Positions 1 to 9,046 of a DNA stretch of 64,000 bases are shown here, piece after piece. The stretch spans positions 4,030,001 to 4,094,000 of the forward strand of contig NZ_CP073346.1 of NCBI RefSeq assembly GCF_024397895.1, read 5' to 3'. This DNA is from Pseudomonas benzenivorans (lineage in GTDB: Bacteria; Pseudomonadota; Gammaproteobacteria; Pseudomonadales; Pseudomonadaceae). Under the pieces are notes generated by a model. The model saw only the letters and a program-made list of their open reading frames with translations, had not been told where the DNA came from and ran no database searches. Position 1 is the first letter of the stretch; the number at the start of each line of letters is the position of its first letter. Made by a program: the position numbers and the translations under genes.

Positions 1-1
1 C

Positions 2-595
2 AACCGGGTCGGTTTGTTTCTCAATTGGGGCTTGCCGAAAGACCTGCTGTTGCCCCATTCGGAAGAAAAGCGCCCGCTGCAGGTCGGCGATTACTGCGTC
101 GTGCATGTCTTTCTCGACAAGCGCAGCAAACGCATCACCGCCACCGCGCGCCTGGATCGTTACCTCGACAGGCTGCCGGCCACCTACCAGGCTGGCCAGG
201 AAGTCGACTTGCTGGTGGTCGAGTCCACCGACATGGGCTTCAAGGCCATCATCAACGGCCAGCACTGGGGCCTGATTCACAAGAACGAGCTGTTCAAGTT
301 CCTGCGCAGCGGCATGCGCGAGAAGGGCTTCATCAAGGAAGTGCGCGACGACGGCAAGATCAGCCTGAGCCTGCAGCCGGTGGGCCAGGACGTGGTGGGT
401 AGCCTGGGCGAACAGATCCTGGCCAAGCTGCGCGAGCAGGGCGGGATGCTCGAACTGAGCGACAAGAGCTCGCCGGAGGCCATCAGCGCGCTGTTTCGGG
501 TCAGCAAGGGCAACTTCAAGAAGGCCATCGGCGGGCTGTACAAGCAGGGTCAGATCCGCATCCACGAAGACCGTATCGAACTGCTCGAACGTTAA
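2..595 (+). CDS. cvfB: CvfB-family S1 RNA-binding protein, 3' part
   Basis: The frame is open to the left edge, so this is the C-terminal ~197 residues of a longer gene. The text reads through a G-L-F-L-N-W-G-L-P-K-D segment typical of the S1-like domains of CvfB/YitL proteins, followed by further S1-like beta-barrel sequence (VGDYCVVHVFLDKRSKRITA) and a C-terminal winged-helix region (ISALFRVSKGNFKKAIGGLY). Family knowledge: CvfB proteins have several S1 domains plus a winged helix and bind RNA; the precise role in Pseudomonas is not established. A TTG at 14 is internal and not the start. No odd features in the visible part. Confidence 0.88.
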   Translation, partial: NRVGLFLNWGLPKDLLLPHSEEKRPLQVGDYCVVHVFLDKRSKRITATARLDRYLDRLPATYQAGQEVDLLVVESTDMGFKAIINGQHWGLIHKNELFKFLRSGMREKGFIKEVRDDGKISLSLQPVGQDVVGSLGEQILAKLREQGGMLELSDKSSPEAISALFRVSKGNFKKAIGGLYKQGQIRIHEDRIELLER

Positions 596-699
596 GCCGC
601 GAGCGGGCGCGCCGCTGGCGCCGGGCACACCGACATCCGGCGGGCAGAATACAAAAACCCGCTTGAGCGTCCGCCGGCTCCCATGAATAATGCGCAAGC

Positions 700-775
700 G
701 CCGTTGTAGCTCAGTTGGTAGAGCACGTCATTCGTAATGATGGGGTCGGGGGTTCGATTCCTCTCAGCGGCACCA
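700..775 (+). tRNA. tRNA-Thr (anticodon CGT)
   Basis: A complete 76-nt cloverleaf is visible: 7-bp acceptor stem (GCCGTTG with CAGCGGC), D arm with AGTTGGTAGA, anticodon loop TTCGTAA with CGT at 733-735, T loop GGTTCGATTCC, and an encoded ACCA end. CGT reads ACG, so this is threonine. It is followed within 10 nt by an intrinsic terminator, so it is probably a single-tRNA transcript. Confidence 0.97.
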
Positions 776-784
776 GTAAAAACA

Positions 785-810
785 AGGCCTGCAGCGATGC
801 AGGCCTTTTT
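785..810 (+). terminator. Rho-independent terminator of the tRNA-Thr gene
   Basis: A perfect 9-bp stem (AGGCCTGCA / TGCAGGCCT) with GCGA loop is followed by a run of T, nine bases after the tRNA 3' end. The A-rich left flank would also allow weak termination on the other strand. Confidence 0.92.
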
Positions 811-892
811 CGTTTTCGGACGGATTTGAGTCGGGTTTGGCTCTGGTGTTGGTTTTGCGGTAAGCCCTTCGAACGCGGTTCCCCCTGAGGGG

Positions 893-1084
893 ATGACTTT
901 GGACGATCAATCGAAAACGCAGCATGACAAGCCGGCCGCCGGTGACCTCTGCGACGAGGATGCCGAGTACCTGAACATTCCCATGGTCAACAGGGAGGGC
1001 GCTGCGCTGCCCAAGCCGAGTCTGGGGTCTCGCCTGTCAGCCTGGCGGCGTAAGTTGGAAAGCCGTGATGGCCCGCTGCGCTGA
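893..1084 (+). CDS. Possible small hypothetical protein (63 aa)
   Basis: A short hydrophilic frame with no recognised domain. GAGGGG at 887-892 directly abuts the ATG, which is too close for a normal ribosome binding site. A TTG at 899 would have 6-nt spacing, so initiation there is possible. No signal peptide or membrane segment. It lies between the tRNA terminator and the adhesin leader. It may be a real small gene or a chance frame. Confidence 0.3.
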   Translation: MTLDDQSKTQHDKPAAGDLCDEDAEYLNIPMVNREGAALPKPSLGSRLSAWRRKLESRDGPLR

Positions 1085-1634
1085 GGCTCGACCTGACCTC
1101 TCACCAGGTTTCGCCTTAGGTGATTAGTCGCATTCACGCTGTTTCTCGAATCCATGATGTGAGTGTCGATCAGCCTGATGGTGGACGCCGTTGCGTCAGT
1201 CGGTGGCTCGGCAGAGGGTGAGGGGCTTGAGCGTCTGTCTGCGAGCTTCGCGACGTACCGCACGCATGGCGATCTTGATGTTCAGGTCTGCGCTTTCCCA
1301 CTCGCGACACAGCAACTGGGCATTGATGCCGGCCTCCTGCCTGAGCGGATAGCCTCCAGGCCGGATGGGGATGCACCCGCAAAAGTCCCGCATTTCTGTC
1401 CCAGCGCTATTGGTCTATCTGCTGAAAAAGCCAAATTTCAGCTCCGAAGATGCTCAATGTGACGGCGCATTCGGCGCCGATCCTTAGTTTCAGTGAGTCC
1501 TCTGTGACCAGTTGGTCATAAGTCAATCTTGGTCTTTGGGGCTGTTTGACTAATGTGACAAGTGGCATCTTGACAGTAGGCGGCGTTAGGGGAGAATCCC
1601 CGCGAACTTGACGCCAACCTTTTGGACTCACTCC
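1085..1634. other. Non-coding gap upstream of the adhesin gene
   Basis: About 550 bases without a convincing gene. A 65-residue minus-strand frame (1196-1393) has no recognisable family. The distal part (1500-1600) is locally AT-richer than its surroundings and probably holds the adhesin promoter. Just upstream of the start a nested fold is possible: GGCGT (1582-1586) with ACGCC (1611-1615) around GGGGA (1589-1593) with TCCCC (1597-1601), which could structure the leader. Confidence 0.45.
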
Positions 1635-4600
1635 ATGTCTGCTCTCCGCCTGCGCTTGCTGTTCCCTTCGCAACAGACCAAAGATGTTCCGCTTACGCAG
1701 TTGCTGGTTGTACCGGCAGAGCGCGGGGTGACCTACAGCATCATCGATGCGGCTACGCAGAAGCCGGCCAGTGGCATCGTTCTGAAGAAGAAGGGCGATG
1801 CTCTGATTGTCGAGGTGGACGAGCAGGCCCTGGTGGAGATCGAGCATTTCTATGCCGACGATCAGGGCGCGGCCTTCGATGTCGGCCCGGCGGCGAGTGG
1901 CGAGGCGCAGCTGATCACCGCCAACGATCGGGCGAGCCAGGTGTCGAGTGTGGTCTGGCCGGCAGGCGATAACGACCTGGCCGCGATGCCGCTGGAGGCC
2001 GAAGCCGACTCCAATGGCGCGATGCTGTGGGGCGGCGGCTTGCTGGGCGGCGGCGGGCTGCTCGCGGCCGCGGGTGGCGGCGGTGGTGGCGGTGGTGCTG
2101 CGGTCGCGGCGGTCAACAACATCGTCAGCGGCGCCATCGTCGGCGGTCCGGTCATCGACGGTCATGGCCTGAGCGTCAACCTCTACAAGGCCGACGGCAC
2201 GCTTCTGGGCACGGCGACTGTCGATGCCGGCGGGCGCTACAGCTACAGCGTCGGCGCCTACACCGGCGTGGTCATCGCCGAGGTGGTCGATGGCAATGAC
2301 GGCGATGATTACCTGGACGAAACCACCAACCTCGGCAAGGACCTCAACGCCGAGTTGTTCAGTGCCGGGGTGCTGACGACGCCCAACAGCACCCTTCAGC
2401 TCAACCTCAACGTGCTGACGTCAGCCGCCTACCACAAGGCGGTAGAGGCGGCCGGCGGCAGCCCGCTCGATGCCGCGACAGTAAGCAACACGAACACCGC
2501 AATCGCCCAGGCATTCGGCCTGCCCGACCTGCACAGCATCGTGGTCGTGACCACCAATGGCAGCACGACCTATGACCTGAATGACGGCGTCAGCGCCGGG
2601 GAAGTCTACGGCACCCTGCTGGCCGCGCTGTCGGGGGCGGATGCCCTGAGGGGCGGGGATAGCCAGGCCAGTCTCGACGCGCTGCTGGCGGGCATCAGCC
2701 TGACCGGCAGCACTGCCACGCTCAACGCGGCGGCGCAGGAACTGGTCATCAGCGGTGCCTACAGGGCCAACGCAAACGCTCAGGCGGAAACGTCGCTGGT
2801 TGTCGACACCATTGCCCCGGTCTTCACCTCGGGTGCGGTTGCCACGGCGATCAATGAAAACAGCGGTGCCGGCCAGGTGGTCTACACCGCCCAGGCCGCT
2901 GACGCCAGCCGGCTCAGCTACAGCCTCAAGCCTGGCACCGGCGACGTCAGCGCCTTCAGCATCGACGCCAGCAGCGGCGCGGTAGCCCTGGTCGGCAACC
3001 CGAACTTCGAAAGCAAGTCCGCCTACAGCTTCACCGTGGTGGCCACCGATGCGGCGGGCAACGCCAGCGAGCAGGCGGTCAGCCTGGGCATCAACGACCT
3101 CGATGAAGTGGCACCAGTAGCGCCGAGCATCGATGTGGTGGCCACTGACGACATCATCAACGCCGCCGAGCAGGGCGCCGTGATCAGCGGCAGCGCCGAA
3201 GCCAATGCCACCGTCAGCCTCAACATCGCTGGCAACCTGCGCACGGTCAGCGCCAACGGCAGTGGGGCCTGGAGCTACAGCCTGGTCGCCGCCGATATCG
3301 TCGCGATGGGACAGGGGGCGGAAACGCTGAGCGTCACCGCCACGGATGCGGCCGGCAACGTCAGCGCGGCCGGCACGCGCAACGTCAGCGTGGATACCGC
3401 AGCGCCGAATGCCCCGAGCATCAATGCGGTGGCCACGGACGACATCATCAACGCCGCCGAGCAGGCCGCTGTGATCAGCGGCAGCGCCGAAGCCAATGCC
3501 ACGGTCAGCCTCAGCATCGCTGGCAACCTGCGCACGGTCAGCGCCAACGGCAGTGGAGTCTGGAGCTACAGCCTGGTCCCCGCGGATATCGCCGCGATGG
3601 GCCAGGGGGCGGAAACCCTGAGCGTCACCGCCACGGATGCGGCCGGCAACGTCAGCGCGGCCGGCACGCGCAACGTCAGCGTGGATACCGCAGCGCCGAA
3701 TGCCCCGAGCATCAATGCGGTGGCCACGGACGACATCATCAACGCCGCCGAGCAGGCCGCTGTGATCAGCGGCAGCGCCGAAGCCAATGCCACCGTCAGC
3801 CTCAATATCGCTGGCAACCTGCGCACGGTCAGCGCCAACGGCAGTGGGGCCTGGAGCTACAGCCTGGTCGCCGCCGATATCGTCGCGATGGGACAGGGGG
3901 CGGAAACGCTGAGCGTCACCGCCACGGATGCGGCCGGCAACGTCAGCGCGGCCGGCACGCGCAACGTCAGCGTGGATACCGCAGCGCCGAATGCCCCGAG
4001 CATCGATGTGGTGGCCACTGACGACATCATCAACGCCGCCGAGCAGGGCGCTGTGATCAGCGGCAGCGCCGAAGCCAATGCCACCGTCAGCCTCAATATC
4101 GCTGGCAACCTGCGCACGGTCAGCGCCAACGGCAGTGGGGCCTGGAGCTACAGCCTGGTCGCCGCCGATATCGTCGCGATGGGACAGGGGGCGGAAACGC
4201 TGAGCGTCACCGCCACGGATGCGGCCGGCAACGTCAGCGCGGCCGGCACGCGCAACGTCAGCGTGGATACCGCAGCGCCGAATGCCCCGAGCATCGATGC
4301 GGTGGCCACGGACGACATCATCAACGCCGCCGAGCAGGGCGCCGTGATCAGCGGCAGCGCCGAAGCCAACGCCACCGTCAGCCTCAGCGTCGCTGGCAAC
4401 CTGCGCACGGTCAGCGCCAACGGCAGTGGAGTCTGGAGCTACAGCCTGGTCCCCGCCGATATTGCGGCGATGGGCCAGGGTGCCGAAACCCTAAGCGTCA
4501 CCGCCACGGATGCGGCCGGCAACATCAGTGAGGCTGACACGCGCAACGTCAGTGTGGATACCGCAGCGCCGAATGCCCCGAGCATCAATGCTGTGGCCAC

Positions 4601-7600
4601 GGACGACATCATCAACGCCGCCGAGCAGGGCGCTGTGATCAGCGGCAGCGCCGAAGCCAATGCCACCGTCAGCCTCAATATCGCTGGCAACCTGCGCACG
4701 GTCAGCGCCAACGGCAGTGGGGCCTGGAGCTACAGCCTGGTCGCCGCCGATATCGTCGCGATGGGACAGGGGGCGGAAACGCTGAGCGTCACCGCCACGG
4801 ATGCGGCCGGCAACGTCAGCGCGGCCGGCACGCGCAACGTCAGCGTGGATACCGCAGCGCCGAATGCCCCGAGCATCGATGCGGTGGCCACGGACGACAT
4901 CATCAACGCCGCCGAGCAGGGCGCGGTGATCAGCGGCAGCGCCGAAGCCAACGCCACCGTCAGCCTCAGCGTCGCTGGCAACCTGCGCACGGTCAGCGCC
5001 AACGGCAGTGGAGTCTGGAGCTACAGCCTGGTCCCCGCCGATATTGCGGCGATGGGCCAGGGTGCCGAAACCCTAAGCGTCACCGCCACGGATGCGGCCG
5101 GCAACATCAGTGAGGCTGACACGCGCAACGTCAGTGTGGATACCGCAGCGCCGAATGCCCCGAGCATCAATGCTGTGGCCACGGACGACATCATCAACGC
5201 CGCCGAGCAGGCCGCGGTGATCAGCGGCAGCGCCGAAGCCAATGCCACCGTCAGCCTCAGCATCGCTGGCAACCTGCGTACGGTCAGCGCCAACGGCAGT
5301 GGGGCCTGGAGCTACAGCCTGGTCGCCGCCGATATCGTCGCGATGGGACAGGGGGCGGAAACGCTGAGTGTCACCGCCACGGATGCGGCCGGCAACGTCA
5401 GCGCGGCCGGCACGCGCAACGTCAGCGTGGATACCGCAGCGCCGAATGCCCCGAGCATCGATGTGGTGGCCACGGACGACATCATCAACGCCGCCGAGCA
5501 GGGCGCCGTGATCAGCGGCAGCGCCGAAGCCAACGCCACCGTCAGCCTCAGCGTCGCTGGCAACCTGCGCACGGTCAGCGCCAACGGCAGTGGAGTCTGG
5601 AGCTACAGCCTGGTCCCCGCCGATATTGCGGCGATGGGCCAGGGTGCCGAAACCCTAAGCGTCACCGCCACGGATGCGGCCGGCAACATCAGTGAGGCTG
5701 ACACGCGCAACGTCAGTGTGGATACCGCAGCGCCGAATGCCCCGAGCATCAATGCTGTGGCCACGGACGACATCATCAACGCCGCCGAGCAGGCCGCAGT
5801 GATCAGCGGCAGCGCCGAAGCCAATGCCACCGTCAGCCTCAGCATCGCTGGCAACCTGCGTACGGTCAGCGCCAACGGCAGTGGGGTCTGGAGCTACAGC
5901 CTGGTCCCCGCCGATATCGTCGCCATGGGCCAAGGTGCCGAAACGCTAAGCGTCACCGCCACGGATGCGGCCGGCAACGTCAGCGCGGCCGGCACGCGTG
6001 CCATCAATGTGGACACCATCGCGCCTACAGCCGCGAGCTTCGCATTGAACGCCGATACTGGCAGCAGCAACAGCGACTGGGTCACTAATGCTGGCACCAT
6101 CAACGTAAGTCTTGCTGCAGACGCAGCCAGCTGGGAGTTCAGTTCCAACGGCGGCGCTTTCTGGGCGGTGGGCACGGGCACGAGTTTCGTGCTGGCCCAA
6201 GGCAGTTATGGGATTGGCTCGGTGCAGGTCAGGCAGACCGATCTGGCGGGCAATGTATCCACTGTGACCAGCAACGCGAGCGCCATCACGGTCGATTCCG
6301 TAGCTCCGGTTTTCCTTTCCGGCTATGCCCTGGACACTGCGTTCGGCGGCGGTGACGGGCTTGTGTTTGTCGATGTCGGCGGCTCGGATGGGAGTTATCC
6401 GGGAACGACCATCCACTTGGCTGACGGCGGGAAATATATCCTCACCGGCGCAGCACAGCTTTCTGGTTCAAGCTCCTACAGGTTTGCCGCCATGCGCTTC
6501 AATGCCGACGGCAGTCTGGATACCAGTTATGGCAGCGGCACGGGTGTCGTGACCTCGGCGCTCAGCTCGACACATTATTTCTCCGGAGAGTCGGCCCTCG
6601 ACAGCAGCGGCAATATCTACATGCCGGCTGAAGTATCAGGAGGAGGTTCCGACTTCTATGACATGATCGTGGCCAAGTTCACGGCCAGCGGCACATTGGA
6701 TACCGGCTTCAATGGTGATGGCTATGCGCTATGGGATTTTGGAAGCAGCTACAAGCATGAAAGCGGCCAGGGGGCTGCCGTCGACGCCAACGGCAAGCTG
6801 GTGGTGGTGGGTTATTCGACTCAGGACACCGGTGTGGAAACCGCTGTCGCCCGCTACAACGCTGACGGTACCTTTGACACCAGCTTCGCTACGGTTGGCT
6901 GGCAGCTCTATCCGGTTGCGGCATCCTTCGATACGGCCAAGGATGTAGTGATCCAGTCTGACGGAAAAATTCTGATAACCGGCTACGAGAACAGCTCAGG
7001 TAGTTACAACGCATATCTGATGCGTCTGTCGAGCGATGGCCAGTTGGATGCCGGCTTTGGCACTGGCGGAATCGTCAAGCAAGACATCAACCCCTCTGGT
7101 ACCGACGACATCTTCGATACGGCCATCGACGCCAGCGGCAGGATCTATGTGCTGACGGGCGGCTCCTACGCCATGAATGTCGCCCGCTTCACCAGTGCGG
7201 GCACGCTCGATACCACCTTTGGAGGTGGAGATGGGATCGCGACTGTATCCACCGGCGGCTCGATGACCAACCGCGGCGGCGGAATGGCTTTCGACTCGAG
7301 TGGAAAGGTCCTGATTTCCTCGGCTGCGTACCTTGGAAGCGGTTTTGACACTGTGATCGCTCGCCTCACCAGCGATGGAGCGCTCGATACCAGTTTTGGT
7401 CAGTCCGGCCTGATCAAGGCGAATCTGTCGGATAGCGCAAGCGGCTGGGACGAGGGTTATGACCTTGTCGTCGACAGTGCTGACAATATCCTCATTGGCG
7501 GGTACGCACGGCGTTCCGACAGCAACACCAATGACTTCATGGTCGCCCGTTACAAGGACTACCAGCCCATTGCCCTGGCCAACGATACCGGCGCCCGAGG

Positions 7601-8651
7601 AGACGGAGTGAGCAGTGACGGCAGGGTCGTCATCACGGGCCTCGAGGCAGGCGCAACGTGGACCTATAGCATCGATGGCGGCAGCAGCTGGCATGAAGGA
7701 ACGGGCAGCGGCTTCGACCTCACCGACGGTACTTACGCGATTGGCGCGTTGCAGGTCAGGCAGACCGACCTTGCCGGCAACGTTTCTGCCATCGCGAGCA
7801 ACGTGGGCGTCATGACGGTAGATACCGTCGCGCCGACGCTCACCGCCAGCACTCCGGCCGACAACGTCACGGCCGTCGCGGTGGGCAGCAATATCGTGCT
7901 GACCTTCAGCGAGGCGGTGCAAGCCGGCAGCGGCAATATCGTGATCAGCGATGGCGCGGGCGATACCCGCAACATCGCCATCAGCGATACCAGCCAGGTC
8001 ACCATCAGTGGCAGCCAGGTGACGATCAACCCGACGGCCGACCTGGCGTCAGGTCGCACCTACGACGTGACTTTGGCGAGCGGGGTGTTGACCGACACCG
8101 CCGGCAACGCGTTCGCGGGGGTGGCGACGGATGCGCTGGATTTCACGACGGTCAATACATCGATCGTGGTCTTCGATCTGGTCGAGGGCGTGTCCTCCGA
8201 TCACAGCAACCGCACTTTCGATGCCAATACCGCCTACACGATTTATATCCGGGTACATAGCACCCAGTCAGCCCTAAGCACTGATGGGGTAGGCCCAGGC
8301 CCAGCCGATACGTGGGGAGCATGGAAGGGGGCCGAAGCGTTGGGTGCGAACGATCGGATCGTGTTGGTGGGCAACGGAAGCTCAGTCAAAGGAAATTGGT
8401 ATTCTAATGTGAGTGCCTTTCAAACAATGGCTAATTTGGCTGTATGGAAGACGAACCCTTTTAGTCAAACAAGCCGCGCGGCGCGGTTGTATGATCATGG
8501 AGACTTCCGCCGGTCTTATAACCATGTATCTAAGGCGATCGATTTGTGGTCCGGTAATTGGGCGGCAAACCCCAATCAAGGTTCTGCATTGGGCAATGTC
8601 TATCAAGTGGCGATGCCAAACGGCATCTTGACCTCTCAGGGGTTGGCCTAA
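1635..8651 (+). CDS. Giant T1SS-type adhesin with Ig-like and delta-60 repeats
   Basis: About 2,338 residues, no Sec signal. Order: N-terminal domain (1-130) resembling the BapA/Bap prefix-like domain; Gly-rich linker with A144-A146 then a glycine run; mixed region (169-390); cadherin-like segment (391-492); ten 97-residue Ig-like repeats (493-1462); another Ig-like unit; seven or eight delta-60 repeats (about 1563-1981, LDTSFG-type motifs); SbsA-type Ig domain (2066-2173); unique C-terminal region (2174-2338) likely carrying the type I secretion signal. No RTX nonapeptides. A TTG at 1608 would add nine residues and has a GGGGAGA upstream; I prefer the ATG at 1635 because MSALRLRLLF resembles prefix starts, but the ribosome site there is weak. 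Downstream T1SS genes support export to the surface and a biofilm or adhesion role. Confidence 0.85.
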   Translation: MSALRLRLLFPSQQTKDVPLTQLLVVPAERGVTYSIIDAATQKPASGIVLKKKGDALIVEVDEQALVEIEHFYADDQGAAFDVGPAASGEAQLITANDRASQVSSVVWPAGDNDLAAMPLEAEADSNGAMLWGGGLLGGGGLLAAAGGGGGGGGAAVAAVNNIVSGAIVGGPVIDGHGLSVNLYKADGTLLGTATVDAGGRYSYSVGAYTGVVIAEVVDGNDGDDYLDETTNLGKDLNAELFSAGVLTTPNSTLQLNLNVLTSAAYHKAVEAAGGSPLDAATVSNTNTAIAQAFGLPDLHSIVVVTTNGSTTYDLNDGVSAGEVYGTLLAALSGADALRGGDSQASLDALLAGISLTGSTATLNAAAQELVISGAYRANANAQAETSLVVDTIAPVFTSGAVATAINENSGAGQVVYTAQAADASRLSYSLKPGTGDVSAFSIDASSGAVALVGNPNFESKSAYSFTVVATDAAGNASEQAVSLGINDLDEVAPVAPSIDVVATDDIINAAEQGAVISGSAEANATVSLNIAGNLRTVSANGSGAWSYSLVAADIVAMGQGAETLSVTATDAAGNVSAAGTRNVSVDTAAPNAPSINAVATDDIINAAEQAAVISGSAEANATVSLSIAGNLRTVSANGSGVWSYSLVPADIAAMGQGAETLSVTATDAAGNVSAAGTRNVSVDTAAPNAPSINAVATDDIINAAEQAAVISGSAEANATVSLNIAGNLRTVSANGSGAWSYSLVAADIVAMGQGAETLSVTATDAAGNVSAAGTRNVSVDTAAPNAPSIDVVATDDIINAAEQGAVISGSAEANATVSLNIAGNLRTVSANGSGAWSYSLVAADIVAMGQGAETLSVTATDAAGNVSAAGTRNVSVDTAAPNAPSIDAVATDDIINAAEQGAVISGSAEANATVSLSVAGNLRTVSANGSGVWSYSLVPADIAAMGQGAETLSVTATDAAGNISEADTRNVSVDTAAPNAPSINAVATDDIINAAEQGAVISGSAEANATVSLNIAGNLRTVSANGSGAWSYSLVAADIVAMGQGAETLSVTATDAAGNVSAAGTRNVSVDTAAPNAPSIDAVATDDIINAAEQGAVISGSAEANATVSLSVAGNLRTVSANGSGVWSYSLVPADIAAMGQGAETLSVTATDAAGNISEADTRNVSVDTAAPNAPSINAVATDDIINAAEQAAVISGSAEANATVSLSIAGNLRTVSANGSGAWSYSLVAADIVAMGQGAETLSVTATDAAGNVSAAGTRNVSVDTAAPNAPSIDVVATDDIINAAEQGAVISGSAEANATVSLSVAGNLRTVSANGSGVWSYSLVPADIAAMGQGAETLSVTATDAAGNISEADTRNVSVDTAAPNAPSINAVATDDIINAAEQAAVISGSAEANATVSLSIAGNLRTVSANGSGVWSYSLVPADIVAMGQGAETLSVTATDAAGNVSAAGTRAINVDTIAPTAASFALNADTGSSNSDWVTNAGTINVSLAADAASWEFSSNGGAFWAVGTGTSFVLAQGSYGIGSVQVRQTDLAGNVSTVTSNASAITVDSVAPVFLSGYALDTAFGGGDGLVFVDVGGSDGSYPGTTIHLADGGKYILTGAAQLSGSSSYRFAAMRFNADGSLDTSYGSGTGVVTSALSSTHYFSGESALDSSGNIYMPAEVSGGGSDFYDMIVAKFTASGTLDTGFNGDGYALWDFGSSYKHESGQGAAVDANGKLVVVGYSTQDTGVETAVARYNADGTFDTSFATVGWQLYPVAASFDTAKDVVIQSDGKILITGYENSSGSYNAYLMRLSSDGQLDAGFGTGGIVKQDINPSGTDDIFDTAIDASGRIYVLTGGSYAMNVARFTSAGTLDTTFGGGDGIATVSTGGSMTNRGGGMAFDSSGKVLISSAAYLGSGFDTVIARLTSDGALDTSFGQSGLIKANLSDSASGWDEGYDLVVDSADNILIGGYARRSDSNTNDFMVARYKDYQPIALANDTGARGDGVSSDGRVVITGLEAGATWTYSIDGGSSWHEGTGSGFDLTDGTYAIGALQVRQTDLAGNVSAIASNVGVMTVDTVAPTLTASTPADNVTAVAVGSNIVLTFSEAVQAGSGNIVISDGAGDTRNIAISDTSQVTISGSQVTINPTADLASGRTYDVTLASGVLTDTAGNAFAGVATDALDFTTVNTSIVVFDLVEGVSSDHSNRTFDANTAYTIYIRVHSTQSALSTDGVGPGPADTWGAWKGAEALGANDRIVLVGNGSSVKGNWYSNVSAFQTMANLAVWKTNPFSQTSRAARLYDHGDFRRSYNHVSKAIDLWSGNWAANPNQGSALGNVYQVAMPNGILTSQGLA
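3111..6020 (+). repeat. Ten tandem 291-bp repeats in the adhesin gene
   Basis: Ten consecutive in-frame units of exactly 291 bp (97 codons), each beginning APxAPSI and ending NVSVDTA-like. Units differ at a few linked positions: an A form (AWSYSLVAADIV, NVSAAG) and a B form (VWSYSLVPADIA, NISEAD). Units 5-10 alternate B-A-like, giving three 582-bp higher-order units from 4275. The near identity implies recent expansion by recombination, and the copy number is likely variable. Confidence 0.97.
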
Positions 8652-9046
8652 GGCGTACAGGCAGCGGGAGTGCGGCGTGGCGCCAGCCGAGCTGCACAGC
8701 ACCGCTGCTTGGCGTCTGCCGGGGGCACCGGCGGTTCTGGTGCCGTGGGGCGCTCGGCGATGCCTTTGAACCTGCGGTGGCTGACGGCAACAAAGCGTCG
8801 GCAAGTCGCATCGCCGAAGGATGCTGGAAACCTGCTTATTGCCCCAGCGGGCATTCAGCGAGCGCAGGGAGCTTCTTGACCCGACGAAATGCCGGTGTCT
8901 ATCTGGTCGCTCACCGCGTCCGATGCTGACCTTTCCCGTGAGGCGATCTGCGCGTGTTGAGCGCACAAGCGCAGCTTTTCGGTAAAGGCTGTGTTGCCTG
9001 TTCGCCTTCCGCCTCTGAATCACCCTAACCCCTGGAAAACCTCAAC
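8652..9046. other. Gap between adhesin and sulfotransferase genes
   Basis: 395 bases with no convincing gene. Frames that cross it are short and resemble no family. No intrinsic terminator with a T-run is visible, so read-through from the adhesin gene or a separate promoter in the 8880-9030 stretch are both possible. Confidence 0.5.

Noticed and set aside
1521..1533. FleQ-type site GTCAATCTTGGTC before the adhesin
   Set aside because: The match to a GTCA-N-TGAC dyad is poor and it occurs once; not enough to claim c-di-GMP control.
3111..6020. Regularly spaced repeat resembling an array
   Set aside because: The unit is 291 bp, in frame and coding; there are no spacers, so it is a protein repeat and not CRISPR.
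6321..7580. RTX-like GGGDG motifs in the adhesin
   Set aside because: They recur at ~60-residue spacing within delta-60 repeats and do not form a run of nonapeptides.
8558..8929. 123-codon frame across the end of the adhesin and the gap
   Set aside because: Overlaps the adhesin in another frame and resembles no family.
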